Assembly (NCBI RefSeq): GCF_030816115.1
Contig: NZ_JAUSXQ010000001.1
Location: 1,860,001-1,924,000, forward strand
DNA: 64,000 nt
Source: Chryseobacterium sp. W4I1
Lineage (GTDB): Bacteria; Bacteroidota; Bacteroidia; Flavobacteriales; Weeksellaceae
Direction: 5' to 3'
Positions 46,487-54,973 of this stretch are shown piece by piece. The first letter of the stretch is position 1; each line of letters begins with the position of its first letter. Position numbers and translations under genes: made by a program. The notes beneath the pieces were generated by a model, which saw nothing but the letters and a program-made list of their open reading frames with translations, ran no database searches and was not told the origin of the DNA.

Positions 46487-47665
46487 TTAGATATTTTCAA
46501 TCACGATAGCAGAAGCACCACCACCACCGTTACAGATTGCTGCAGCACCGTATTTGGCATTATTCTGCTTCAATACGTTAATCAGTGTAACAATGATTCT
46601 TGATCCTGAACTTCCCAGCGGATGTCCGATAGCTACTGCTCCACCGTTTACGTTAACTTTTGATGCATCCAATCCTAAGATTTTATTATTGGCCAATCCT
46701 ACAACAGAAAATGCTTCATTGAATTCAAAGAAATCAATATCTGAGATCTCTAAACCTGCTTTTTTAAGAGCAATTGGTAAAGCTTTAGAAGGTGCAGTTG
46801 TAAAGTTTTCAGGCTCCTGGGCTGCATCAGCATAAGAAATAATCTTAGCTAAAGGTTTAAGGCCTAATTCTTCCATTTTCTCTTTAGATACAAGGATCAA
46901 TGCAGAAGCTCCGTCATTCAGTGTAGATGCATTAGCTGCTGTTACTGTCCCGTTTTCTTTTTTGAATACGGTAGGAAGTGTTGGAAGTCTGTCAAAGTTT
47001 ACCGCTTTATATTCTTCGTCTTCTGCAAAAATTACAGGATCTCCTTTTCTCTGAGGAATTTCAACAGGCACTACTTCTTCCGTGAATTTTCCTTTACTCC
47101 AGGCTTTTGCAGACCTTTTATAAGATTCTATAGCAAAGTTATCCTGATCCTCTCTTGAAATACTGTAATCTACAGCACATTTCTCTGCACATACTCCCAT
47201 ATGCACTTTTCCATATACATCTGTAAGACCATCCAGCATCATTCCGTCCTGCATTTTGATATCGCCTAATTTGGTAGCGATTCTTGCATTGTAATAATGA
47301 GGAACTGAAGACATGTTTTCCATACCTCCGGCCACGATAACATCAGCATCACCTGCTTTAATAGCCTGTGCAGCCATTGTCACAGCCTTCATTCCTGAAG
47401 CACATACTTTATTTACTGTAGTAGATGGAGTTTCAACAGACAAACCTGCGCCTAAAGCTACCTGACGAGCTGGCGCCTGGCCTTCTCCTGCCTGCAGTAC
47501 ATTTCCCATATAGATTTCCTGAACATTCTTAGGATCAAGATTTATTTTATCTAATGCTCCTTTTACAGCAACAGATCCCAGTTTTGTAGCAGGAACCGTT
47601 GAAAGGCTTCCCATAAAACTCCCTATCGGAGTTCTTACTGCGGAAACGATGAATACTTCTTTCAT
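46487..47665 (-). CDS. Acetyl-CoA C-acyltransferase (thiolase)
   Basis: A 392-residue thiolase that condenses or splits acyl-CoA. The nucleophile is C88 (KVCASGMKA); FNEAF, the His of IGHPLGSSGSRI and the second Cys of CNGGGGASA complete the active site. The sequence is closest to the acetoacetyl-CoA type. It can serve beta-oxidation or, in this mevalonate-using group, the first step of isoprenoid synthesis. It is a single-gene unit. Confidence 0.95.
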   Translation of the reverse strand: MKEVFIVSAVRTPIGSFMGSLSTVPATKLGSVAVKGALDKINLDPKNVQEIYMGNVLQAGEGQAPARQVALGAGLSVETPSTTVNKVCASGMKAVTMAAQAIKAGDADVIVAGGMENMSSVPHYYNARIATKLGDIKMQDGMMLDGLTDVYGKVHMGVCAEKCAVDYSISREDQDNFAIESYKRSAKAWSKGKFTEEVVPVEIPQRKGDPVIFAEDEEYKAVNFDRLPTLPTVFKKENGTVTAANASTLNDGASALILVSKEKMEELGLKPLAKIISYADAAQEPENFTTAPSKALPIALKKAGLEISDIDFFEFNEAFSVVGLANNKILGLDASKVNVNGGAVAIGHPLGSSGSRIIVTLINVLKQNNAKYGAAAICNGGGGASAIVIENI

Positions 47666-47721
47666 GTGTATTATATTTACTTATTTTAACAAATTTGGCT
47701 TTACAGCCTCATTATACTATT

Positions 47722-48135
47722 CTATTTTTTTACTTTAACGTAGATGATCTGGAACTGATTGTTTTCAACTTTAGATTGTATTTTCAGTAAATTATCCTGA
47801 GTTTCTACAATTTTATTATTAAAGACATCTCCTACCTGTACAGGATCATTTTTTTCGGTTTTTTCCAAAACAATGGCTTTATAATTACAGTCGTCTACAA
47901 ATACCAGTGTAGATTTTATATAGTCTTTGCCATTATTGAAATATTCGGTCTGAATATTATCTTTAATGGTCATATAAAAGATTCCTTGCGGATAATTGGC
48001 ACGCAGAAATTTTCCATCTCTTATATTTTTACATTTGACGGGTTGATCCGGCTTTTCAAATGTTGTCTTTTGAGATTTGGCCTGTGAAAATAAAAGCATC
48101 AATACAGCTGCTGATGCAATTTTTAAATGGTTCAT
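47722..48135 (-). CDS. Small exported protein of unknown function
   Basis: A 137-residue protein with a signal peptide (MNHLKIASAAVLMLLFSQAK, cut near residue 21). The mature part is beta-rich with two Cys (in KCKNIRDGKFLRANYPQG and DDCNYKAIVLEKTE) that could form a disulfide. I do not recognise it beyond similarity in style to other small Chryseobacterium periplasmic proteins. The start overlaps the stop of the upstream membrane-protein gene by 4 bp, so the two are translated together. Confidence 0.75.
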   Translation of the reverse strand: MNHLKIASAAVLMLLFSQAKSQKTTFEKPDQPVKCKNIRDGKFLRANYPQGIFYMTIKDNIQTEYFNNGKDYIKSTLVFVDDCNYKAIVLEKTEKNDPVQVGDVFNNKIVETQDNLLKIQSKVENNQFQIIYVKVKK

Positions 48136-48536
48136 ATCTGTGTGCGGTTATTTACTTTTTTATTTCCGACAGCAAAAACCATCAGAAAGGCTCCTAAAAA
48201 TTCTACGATCCACCCCCATTTCAATTTCACAACTCCTGCAAAGGTTTCTCTCCATGATTTGAACGGCAGAAAGCTGAAATATTCTAAAGACTGCATTTTG
48301 ACTGCAACGAGTGTAAATGCAAACAACAAAATCAGCAGTATTCCCAAAAATCTTACGATTTTCGGACTGTTATTCACAACACCAAAAACGGCACATGCAG
48401 CAAAGATCCAGCATGCAATAGCAAGATAGTGATCTAACTTCCAGTAGTTCCAGTTTCCGATTATAGGAACATGTACAAGGGGCAAAAAGCTACCTATAAC
48501 TACCAATACCAATCCTAATAACTGAATATTTTTCAT
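48132..48536 (-). CDS. Four-helix membrane protein of unknown function
   Basis: A 134-residue protein with four membrane helices (about 4-22, 35-58, 65-85 and 110-127). The start MKNIQLLG at 48536 is chosen over a longer frame whose first 27 residues include no ribosome site. Between helices the loop with KSWRETFAGVVKLKWGWIVEF is amphipathic. The family is not recognised. It is paired with the small exported protein downstream by a 4-bp overlap. Confidence 0.75.
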   Translation of the reverse strand: MKNIQLLGLVLVVIGSFLPLVHVPIIGNWNYWKLDHYLAIACWIFAACAVFGVVNNSPKIVRFLGILLILLFAFTLVAVKMQSLEYFSFLPFKSWRETFAGVVKLKWGWIVEFLGAFLMVFAVGNKKVNNRTQI

Positions 48537-48701
48537 ATTTACTAAAGTGCCAAAATACAAAAAAAAACACAGTTTCAGAACGTGTGTTTTAAAAACGGAG
48601 GATTTGCTTACAAACACTCGTTAGCATCAATAAACAATCATTAAAATTACATCATTAACAATAAATTACAGATATTTTTATTAAATTTAAAAAATAGTAT
48701 T

Positions 48702-48938
48702 TATAATTTGATCCCAATCTGAAGTCCATATTTATTCTTCAGCCTAGGATTAAATTCAGATCTAAAAATATTTTTGAACAAATATCTTAAAGCTTTATAG
48801 TTTCCGAAAATTTCCCCCTGGCCAAAATTCTTTGCCCGTGCATTGATCAGAATGCCTTAATTTTTCCAGTAAAAAATTCTTTAGAGGTTCTTCATGAATT
48901 GCTTCTATCCATAAGATGGAGTTTATTGTAAGGTTCCG
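48702..48938 (-). pseudogene. Decayed C-terminal fragment of an unidentified gene
   Basis: The 467-bp gap between 48537 and 49003 holds no intact gene, but the minus strand reads like a broken one. One frame gives a piece with WIEAIHEEPLKNFLLEKLRH, and after a shift near 48840-48855 another gives FGNYKALRYLF, then SEFNPRLKNKYGLQIGIKL and a stop at 48702. There is no start codon, and a terminator lies at the 5' side. The -GLQIGIKL ending resembles an outer-membrane beta strand. The family is unknown. Confidence 0.45.
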
Positions 48939-48944
48939 AAAAAA

Positions 48945-48976
48945 AAATTGCACTTTTTTTTTCAAAAGTGCAATTT
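48945..48976 (-). terminator. Terminator after the nucleoside permease gene
   Basis: A 13-bp perfect stem AAATTGCACTTTT/AAAAGTGCAATTT with a 6-base loop and a long T run on the minus strand. It ends the etf operon. Confidence 0.9.
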
Positions 48977-49003
48977 AATATTTTAATAATAAGTTTAGTA
49001 GAA

Positions 49004-50386
49004 TTAGTGTTTCACTGAGGAAACTTCTTCCGGATTATGTTTATGTCTGAATAAAACAGCAAAGAATATGGCTAAAATCAATGCATAGACAGCAAATGAA
49101 AGCCAGATATTCTGCCAGTCTTTTACCATGACCACAGATGAAAGCGTTCCGTCAGGATTTACAGCTGAATTGAAGCTGTCTTTAAGAATCTGCAGGAAAG
49201 TAGGATTGTCTGCCGTTGTATCCAGGTAGGTGGACAACTCTGAAACGTTCGTAAATCTGTGGGTGAAAAATTTATCAATCGCCCAACCTGCGATATAACT
49301 TCCGAAAAGGGCACCAAAACCATTAGTCATCATCATAAATAGCCCCTGAGCAGATGAACGTATCTTTTTATCAGTAGTGGTTTCTACGAAAAGAGAGCCT
49401 GAAATATTGAAGAAGTCAAATGCCATTCCGTACACGATGCAGGAGAAAATGATCAGCGAAAGACCAAATCCGTCCGGAACACCATATGCAAAGAACCCGA
49501 ATCTAAGCACCCATGCCAGCATAGACATCAGCATTACTTTTTTGATTCCGAATTTCTTCAAGAAGAAAGGAATCGCCAGAATAAATAAAGTCTCCGAAAC
49601 CTGTGAAATAGACATGATAATTGTAGATCTCTGTACTACAAATGAATCAGCATATTTCGGAAAATGTGAAAATTCACTTAAAAATACATCTCCATAAGCG
49701 TTCGTCAACTGAAGCGCTGCTCCCAACAGCATTGAAAACAAAAAGAACAATGCCATTTTATAGTTTCCGAAAAGCTTAAATGCATTAAGGCCTAACTGTT
49801 CAGATAATGGGGCACTTTTATCAATCAGCTTCTGTGGAGGACATTTAGGCAGGGTTAAAGCATAAATTCCTAAAAAGATGGCAATTGCCCCACCAATATA
49901 AAATTGTCCTTCTGTTGCTTTGTTTCCTGTAAGATTGGTAATCCACATTGCTACGATAAACCCGATGGTTCCCCATACCCTGATGGGCGGAAAATCTTTC
50001 ACTACATCCAGATTGCTGTTCTTCAATATGGTATAGGAAATGGAATTAGCAAGGGCAATAGTAGGCATGTAGAAACACATTGCCAGAAGCATGAGCCAGA
50101 AAAAAGAATTGGGATCGCCGGAATGTGGCAGCACAAAAAGGATAACACCATAAAGGATGTGCAGTACAGAAAAGATGCGTTCCGCATTGATCCAGCGGTC
50201 GGCAATAATTCCTGTAATGGTCGGCATAAAAATAGAAGCTATTCCCATTGTTCCGAAAACGGCTCCAAACTGGGTTCCGTCCCAGTGTTTTGTACCAAAC
50301 CAAAAATTAGCCATCGTAATCAGCCATGCTCCCCAGACAAAAAACTGGAGAAAACTGAGGATGGTCAGTCGTAATTTTAAATTCAT
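49004..50386 (-). CDS. Nucleoside permease-like MFS transporter
   Basis: A 460-residue membrane carrier with twelve helices. It resembles the nucleoside:H+ symporter family (NupG/XapB): LSFLQFFVWGAWLITMANFW at the N-terminus, then GIIADRWINAERIF, and FPPIRVWGTIGFIVAMW before helix 5. The natural substrate is likely a nucleoside. It follows the bifunctional nuclease gene by 20 bp in the etf operon. Confidence 0.9.
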   Translation of the reverse strand: MNLKLRLTILSFLQFFVWGAWLITMANFWFGTKHWDGTQFGAVFGTMGIASIFMPTITGIIADRWINAERIFSVLHILYGVILFVLPHSGDPNSFFWLMLLAMCFYMPTIALANSISYTILKNSNLDVVKDFPPIRVWGTIGFIVAMWITNLTGNKATEGQFYIGGAIAIFLGIYALTLPKCPPQKLIDKSAPLSEQLGLNAFKLFGNYKMALFFLFSMLLGAALQLTNAYGDVFLSEFSHFPKYADSFVVQRSTIIMSISQVSETLFILAIPFFLKKFGIKKVMLMSMLAWVLRFGFFAYGVPDGFGLSLIIFSCIVYGMAFDFFNISGSLFVETTTDKKIRSSAQGLFMMMTNGFGALFGSYIAGWAIDKFFTHRFTNVSELSTYLDTTADNPTFLQILKDSFNSAVNPDGTLSSVVMVKDWQNIWLSFAVYALILAIFFAVLFRHKHNPEEVSSVKH

Positions 50387-50406
50387 TTTAGTATAAAGTA
50401 TCTCTT

Positions 50407-51006
50407 TTAATCAATTCTTTTTTTTCGCCTTTTAATTTCTTCCTGAATTTCCAGAGCGGTATCAAAATCTTCTTCTTTTACGGCTTCTTCAAGTAATTTC
50501 TGAAGTTCCTCCATAGATACGGCTTTCAGATTGTCTTCAGACTGCACGGTTTCTGAGAATGGCTGCTCTTCTTTGGAAACATCTTCCAGTTCCAGAAGGA
50601 TTCCTGCTTCATTCAGGACCTGCTGTGTGGTAAAAATAGGGGCATCAAATCTTACAGCCATTGCCACAGCATCAGAAGTTCTTGCATCCAGGATCAGCTC
50701 TTCATTGTTAGCTTTATTTTTAAAATTGATATTTGAAAAAAATACGCCGTCTACGATCTGATAGATGATCACTGAAACCAATTCATAATTGGCTGAAACT
50801 ATAAATTTTGTGAATAAATCATGAGTAAGCGGACGGGGCGGATGAATGTCTTTTTCCAGTCCGAGAGAGATGGACTGAGCTTCGAAATTTCCTATAACAA
50901 CAGGTAATTTTATATGTGTCTCTTCATGCTCCAGTAACAAAGCGTACGCGCCTGATTGGGTCTGGCTGTACGATATTCCGCGAATAATTAGCTGCTTATA
51001 ATCCAT
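50407..51006 (-). CDS. Bifunctional nuclease family protein (BFN/DUF151 with UvrB/C motif)
   Basis: A 199-residue protein. The BFN domain (about 1-130) shows LLLEHEETHIKLPVVIGNFE and ILDARTSDAVAMAVRFDAP, the conserved RxSDAxxLAxR-like signature. The last 40 residues carry a UvrB/UvrC motif (LQKLLEEAVKEEDFDTALEI). Plant BFN members degrade RNA and DNA; the bacterial role is unsettled. It lies between etfA and the nucleoside permease gene, an arrangement I know from other Bacteroidetes. Confidence 0.9.
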   Translation of the reverse strand: MDYKQLIIRGISYSQTQSGAYALLLEHEETHIKLPVVIGNFEAQSISLGLEKDIHPPRPLTHDLFTKFIVSANYELVSVIIYQIVDGVFFSNINFKNKANNEELILDARTSDAVAMAVRFDAPIFTTQQVLNEAGILLELEDVSKEEQPFSETVQSEDNLKAVSMEELQKLLEEAVKEEDFDTALEIQEEIKRRKKRID

Positions 51007-51117
51007 AGCTACAAATATAGATTAATTTTTTATTGTGATTTTAGTTTTACGCAAAAATAAAAGCCCGGAAAAGCCCGAACTTTTATTTTTTTATGTGAAT
51101 TGTAAATCGTGAATTAC

Positions 51118-51173
51118 TTCGTGTCAATTTTAAAATTTACTATTGACTATGGAGTAAATTCACTATTGACTTT
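51118..51173. repeat. Dispersed ATTCACTATTGAC-type spacer repeat
   Basis: This etfA-bfn spacer contains ACTTCGTGTCAATTTTAAAA and AAATTCACTATTGAC, which recur with changes in the 60398-60603 spacer. No gene or promoter is apparent. Confidence 0.55.
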
Positions 51174-52121
51174 CTATCCTTTTATTGCTTTAATTTTCTC
51201 AGTTAATGCAGGAATGATCTGGAATGCATCTCCCACTACTCCATAATCCGCAGACTTGAAGAACGGTGCTTCAGCGTCGTTGTTGATTACTACGATAGTT
51301 TTGGAAGAGTTAACCCCAGCTAAGTGCTGGATAGCTCCGGAAATCCCTACTGCGATATAAAGATTAGGTGAAATTGCTTTACCAGTCTGTCCTACGTGCT
51401 CTGTGTGAGGTCTCCAACCGATATCAGAAACTGGCTTGGAACATGCTGTAGCAGCACCAAGAACATTAGCTAAATCTTCGATCATTCCCCAATTTTCAGG
51501 ACCTTTCATCCCTCTTCCTGCAGAAACAACGATTTCAGCCTCTTTAAGGTCTAATTTACCGGAACTCTGTTCGTGAGAGATCACTTTAGTATCTTCGTTA
51601 GCTACTGAAAGGTTTTTAACTTCTTCAGAACCTGATACTGCGTTTTCTTTCACTCCATAAGCATTTTGTGAAACTGTGATAATCACTCCATTTCCTTCAG
51701 CTTTTGCATGCATAAATCCTTTTCCTGAGAATGCTCTTCTTTTCACCTGGAATGGAGAAAGGCTTTCAGGCGCTTCCAAAACGTTGGTAATTAAAGAATA
51801 GTTCTTCATTACCGCAAGCATTGGAGCTACGGAAGAAGCGTCTGTGGTATGAGGAAAAACAATCGTGTTTCCATCTGCCACTTCACTTACAGCCTGGGCA
51901 AATGCTTTTGCTGAGAAGTTCTTCAGACCTTCGTCTTTGATGTTGATAACGTTTGATGCTCCATATTTGTACAATAAATCTGAAGAATCTGTAGGGTTTA
52001 CAGAGATCGCTGTAACGGTATCACCCGCCTGATCTGCCACTGCTTTAGCATAAGAAACTGCTTCAAAAGCTGCTTTTTTGTAAACTCCGTTTATATTTTC
52101 TGCGTATACGAATACTGCCAT
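51174..52121 (-). CDS. etfA: Electron transfer flavoprotein subunit alpha
   Basis: FAD-binding subunit of ETF, which carries electrons from acyl-CoA dehydrogenases to the quinone pool. The 315 residues include the C-terminal FAD domain: VSAGRGMKGPENWGM, KPVSDIGWRPHTEHVGQTGK and YIAVGISGAIQHLAG. It pairs with etfB, 100 bp upstream, the gap being A-rich repeat DNA. Confidence 0.97.
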   Translation of the reverse strand: MAVFVYAENINGVYKKAAFEAVSYAKAVADQAGDTVTAISVNPTDSSDLLYKYGASNVINIKDEGLKNFSAKAFAQAVSEVADGNTIVFPHTTDASSVAPMLAVMKNYSLITNVLEAPESLSPFQVKRRAFSGKGFMHAKAEGNGVIITVSQNAYGVKENAVSGSEEVKNLSVANEDTKVISHEQSSGKLDLKEAEIVVSAGRGMKGPENWGMIEDLANVLGAATACSKPVSDIGWRPHTEHVGQTGKAISPNLYIAVGISGAIQHLAGVNSSKTIVVINNDAEAPFFKSADYGVVGDAFQIIPALTEKIKAIKG

Positions 52122-52170
52122 TTTTTTAAATTTAAAGATTGAAAAATTTAAGGATTAAAAGATTGGAATC
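52122..52170. repeat. A-rich spacer repeat in the etfB-etfA gap
   Basis: Low-complexity AAAGATTGAAAAATTTAAGG-type sequence related to that between atpD and atpC. It is non-coding. Confidence 0.45.
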
Positions 52171-52221
52171 ATGATAGAAATTCTTGAATTTCCAACCTGA
52201 TGAATTCCGGCTTTTAAATTT

Positions 52222-52968
52222 TTAGATTACTTTAGCTTCTTCGTGAAGTAATCTTACTAATTCATCCAGGTTATCAGGAGAAACCATTTTCACAGCTGCT
52301 CTTGGCGGAACACTGTCATAAGATACGCCCTGAACTTTCACCTCAGAAGAAGTTGGCTCTACTACTTGTAAAGGCTTTGTTCTTGCAGACATAATTCCTC
52401 TCATATTCGGGATGATAAGGTCTTTCTCGTCTACCAATCCTTTTTGTCCTGCAATCACGGCAGGTAATTTTACTGATATTGTTTCTTTTCCGCCTTCAAT
52501 TTCTCTTACAGCAGTAGCTTCGCTTCCGTTTACGTCCAATCCTACAGATGCGTTTACGAAAGGCTGGTTCAATAACTGAGCTACCATTCCCGGAACAGAA
52601 CCTCCATTGTAATCAATAGATTCTTTTCCGCAAAGAATAAGGTCGTATCCGCCGTTTTGAGCTACAGCAGCAATTTCTTTTGCTGTAGAATAGCTGTCTT
52701 TAGGATCAAGGTTTACTCTTACAGCATCATTGGCACCAATAGCTAATGCTTTTCTGATTACTGGTTCTGTAGCAGTATCTCCTACGTTGATCACTGTTAC
52801 AGTTGCACCCTGAGATTCCTGAAGTTTAACTGCTTTTGTCAATGCAAATTCATCCAATGGATTGATAACCCACTGAATTCCATTTTTGTCGAAAGCAGAT
52901 TTATCTGCCGTAAAGTTAATCTTGGAAGTAGTATCCGGAACACTACTGATACAAACTAATATTTTCAT
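52222..52968 (-). CDS. etfB: Electron transfer flavoprotein subunit beta
   Basis: AMP-binding partner subunit of ETF. The 248 residues carry ISSVPDTTSKI at the start, INPLDEFALTKAVKLQE (36-52) and ILCGKESIDYNGGSVPGMVA with the ETF beta signature, then the recognition-loop region. It heads the operon etfB-etfA-bfn-permease; the promoter region upstream is AT-rich (52969-53122). Confidence 0.97.
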   Translation of the reverse strand: MKILVCISSVPDTTSKINFTADKSAFDKNGIQWVINPLDEFALTKAVKLQESQGATVTVINVGDTATEPVIRKALAIGANDAVRVNLDPKDSYSTAKEIAAVAQNGGYDLILCGKESIDYNGGSVPGMVAQLLNQPFVNASVGLDVNGSEATAVREIEGGKETISVKLPAVIAGQKGLVDEKDLIIPNMRGIMSARTKPLQVVEPTSSEVKVQGVSYDSVPPRAAVKMVSPDNLDELVRLLHEEAKVI

Positions 52969-53122
52969 GTGTACTATTTTATTTTTTCCCGTTTGTGCAT
53001 AAAAAACCTTACTGTTTTATGCAGGGATTTTGTTATATTTTACTTTTGCTAATATAAATAAAAAATATATTATGCATGCATAATACTTATTATTTTACTA
53101 TTCAATACATTAAATGCAATGA

Positions 53123-53827
53123 CTAGGCTGGTTTTGTTGCCCTAAACTCTATCTTGCTGGGCAGAACACGCGGATTCATTTTTAAAATATCGAGGACAAG
53201 ATTTCCCATATCTTCAGGCTGGATCTTCCAGCTGTCTTTTTCTGAAGGAATATTTCCATTGAAGTTGGTGGCTACGGATCCAGGCATAATAACTGTGGAT
53301 TTGATGTTGTATTTTCTAAGATCGATCATCGCAGCCTGAGTAAACCCTACAACTCCAAATTTTGAGGCATTGTATCCGGTTCCGTTTTCAAAGAAGTTGG
53401 CACCTGCAAGACTGGAAACAGTGATATAATAGCCTTCTGTTTTTTTTAATTCTTCTACAGAAGCTTTTAAGGTATAGAAAGCACCGGTAAGGTTGGTTTC
53501 TATCATATCATTCCACTCTTCGGCTGTCAATTCATCTACTGGCTTGAAAATTCCAAGGCCTGCATTGGCAATCACAAAATCCAGCCTTCCGAATTTTTCA
53601 ATGGTATATTTTACTGCTTCTTCTTCGCTTTCCAGGCTTCTTACATCAGAAACAATACCCAGAACATTTTCTGAATACTGCTTCAACTCTTCTTCCGCTT
53701 TTTCTACGTCATCTCTTTTACGTCCTGAAAACGCTACTGAAATATTATTTTCCAGCAAAATTTTGGCTATTCCAAAACCTATTCCTTTGGTTCCTCCGGT
53801 TATATAAGCTACTTTAGTTTCTGACAT
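53123..53827 (-). CDS. SDR-family oxidoreductase
   Basis: A 234-residue classical short-chain dehydrogenase. The cofactor loop is TGGTKGIG (10-17), NAG occurs at about 88-90, the catalytic Ser lies in TVSSLAGANF and the Tyr-Lys pair in GYNASKFG. The basic residue near GRKRDD suggests NADP(H). The substrate is unknown; 3-ketoacyl or sepiapterin reductase-like enzymes are closest in pattern. It is a single gene upstream of the etf operon. Confidence 0.92.
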   Translation of the reverse strand: MSETKVAYITGGTKGIGFGIAKILLENNISVAFSGRKRDDVEKAEEELKQYSENVLGIVSDVRSLESEEEAVKYTIEKFGRLDFVIANAGLGIFKPVDELTAEEWNDMIETNLTGAFYTLKASVEELKKTEGYYITVSSLAGANFFENGTGYNASKFGVVGFTQAAMIDLRKYNIKSTVIMPGSVATNFNGNIPSEKDSWKIQPEDMGNLVLDILKMNPRVLPSKIEFRATKPA

Positions 53828-53858
53828 GTTTTCTTAATTTTAATTCTCTAAAATAACA

Positions 53859-53882
53859 AAAACGCTCCAATTGGAGCGTTTT
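53859..53882 (-). terminator. Palindromic terminator between SDR and T9SS genes
   Basis: A perfect 24-bp palindrome AAAACGCTCCAATTGGAGCG followed by TTTT. It serves the minus strand gene ending at 53908. Confidence 0.8.
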
Positions 53883-53907
53883 ACTGATACTAAGATTTTA
53901 TCAGATA

Positions 53908-54825
53908 TTATTTTTTGATGAGCTTTTGCGTAGTTTTACCTTGGTTTGTCTCAATATTAATGATATATACTCCCGGAACCAGACTCTTTACATTCATTTT
54001 ATCTTTGTCTAGGAAGACGTTTCCCTTTCTTCCGGTGTTATCAAAAATTTCAACATTTTTTACATTTTCTTTAGATTTTATATAAAGAATATCTGATACA
54101 GGATTTGGATATACTGAAATGCTATTTTTATTCACAGCAATATCTGCTGAAGATAACACGGCCTCAGTATGAATTTTAAGATTATCAATATAAGCAATTC
54201 CATCAGCATTATCATGCACGAAACGCAACTGATCTATATTTATTAATTCCGGAGCTGTAGCTGTATGAATAAGAATTCCGTTCAGATAATACTTGATATC
54301 TGCTGCTGTACCCATTACGGTGAGCTTATACCAAAGATTGGGTGACCAAACCGTAGCTGTTGGTTCCATGACAGGGATTCCTGAAACCATTTTCAGTACT
54401 TTAATGACTCCTGTATTATCAAAGTCCAGTCTCACAGTATATTTTTCTTCAGCACTGCTTACTCCCTGAAAGCTGAAAATAGATCCATTAAGCTGAGACA
54501 TATTGATGTCAAAAGAAACAGTAAAGTTATTATAGGCAAGCGGTACAGAAAGATTGTCAAATGCTCCTATTATCGGAACTGACTGGGTACCGTAGGTATT
54601 TTCTTTTACAATTTTCAATGAATTATTGCCATCTGATGCAGCATCGGCTGTAATAATCTGATTAAGTACATTGGGCGGTATATCACCTGTCGGAGTGCTG
54701 ATCCATGTTCCTTGCCCGTGAATATTTCCTGTAATGAATCCCGCTGAGTTTTCAAAGGAAATGGTCTGCTGTGCGAAAGAAACTGCTGATAACAAGCAGA
54801 GTGCAATTGAGTAGATTTTTTTCAT
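53908..54825 (-). CDS. Secreted protein with T9SS type A sorting domain
   Basis: A 305-residue protein: signal peptide MKKIYSIALCLLSAVSFAQ, a jelly-roll-like beta domain (about 25-215; NSLKIVKENTYGTQSVPI and AYIDNLKIHTE suggest a LamG/concanavalin-like fold), then a T9SS sorting domain from about 230 (SVYPNPVSDILYI ... LVPGVYIINIETNQGKTTQK). It is probably a carbohydrate- or surface-binding secreted protein; binding is inferred from fold. Confidence 0.88.
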   Translation of the reverse strand: MKKIYSIALCLLSAVSFAQQTISFENSAGFITGNIHGQGTWISTPTGDIPPNVLNQIITADAASDGNNSLKIVKENTYGTQSVPIIGAFDNLSVPLAYNNFTVSFDINMSQLNGSIFSFQGVSSAEEKYTVRLDFDNTGVIKVLKMVSGIPVMEPTATVWSPNLWYKLTVMGTAADIKYYLNGILIHTATAPELINIDQLRFVHDNADGIAYIDNLKIHTEAVLSSADIAVNKNSISVYPNPVSDILYIKSKENVKNVEIFDNTGRKGNVFLDKDKMNVKSLVPGVYIINIETNQGKTTQKLIKK

Positions 54826-54912
54826 GTCTTATTTTTTAGATTGAACTAAAAATAGACACTTAGATTAATAAAAAAAATATCATTTGATAGGGATATTAAC
54901 ATAAAAAAAGAA

Positions 54913-54940
54913 TAAAGCGCTCCGATATCGAAACGCTTTA
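54913..54940 (-). terminator. Hairpin after the dipeptidase gene
   Basis: A 7-bp stem TAAAGCG/CGCTTTA with a 14-base loop; T-rich on the minus strand. Confidence 0.6.
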
Positions 54941-54973
54941 CCTTTATGGGATAATATTCTTTTAAAAGAATAA

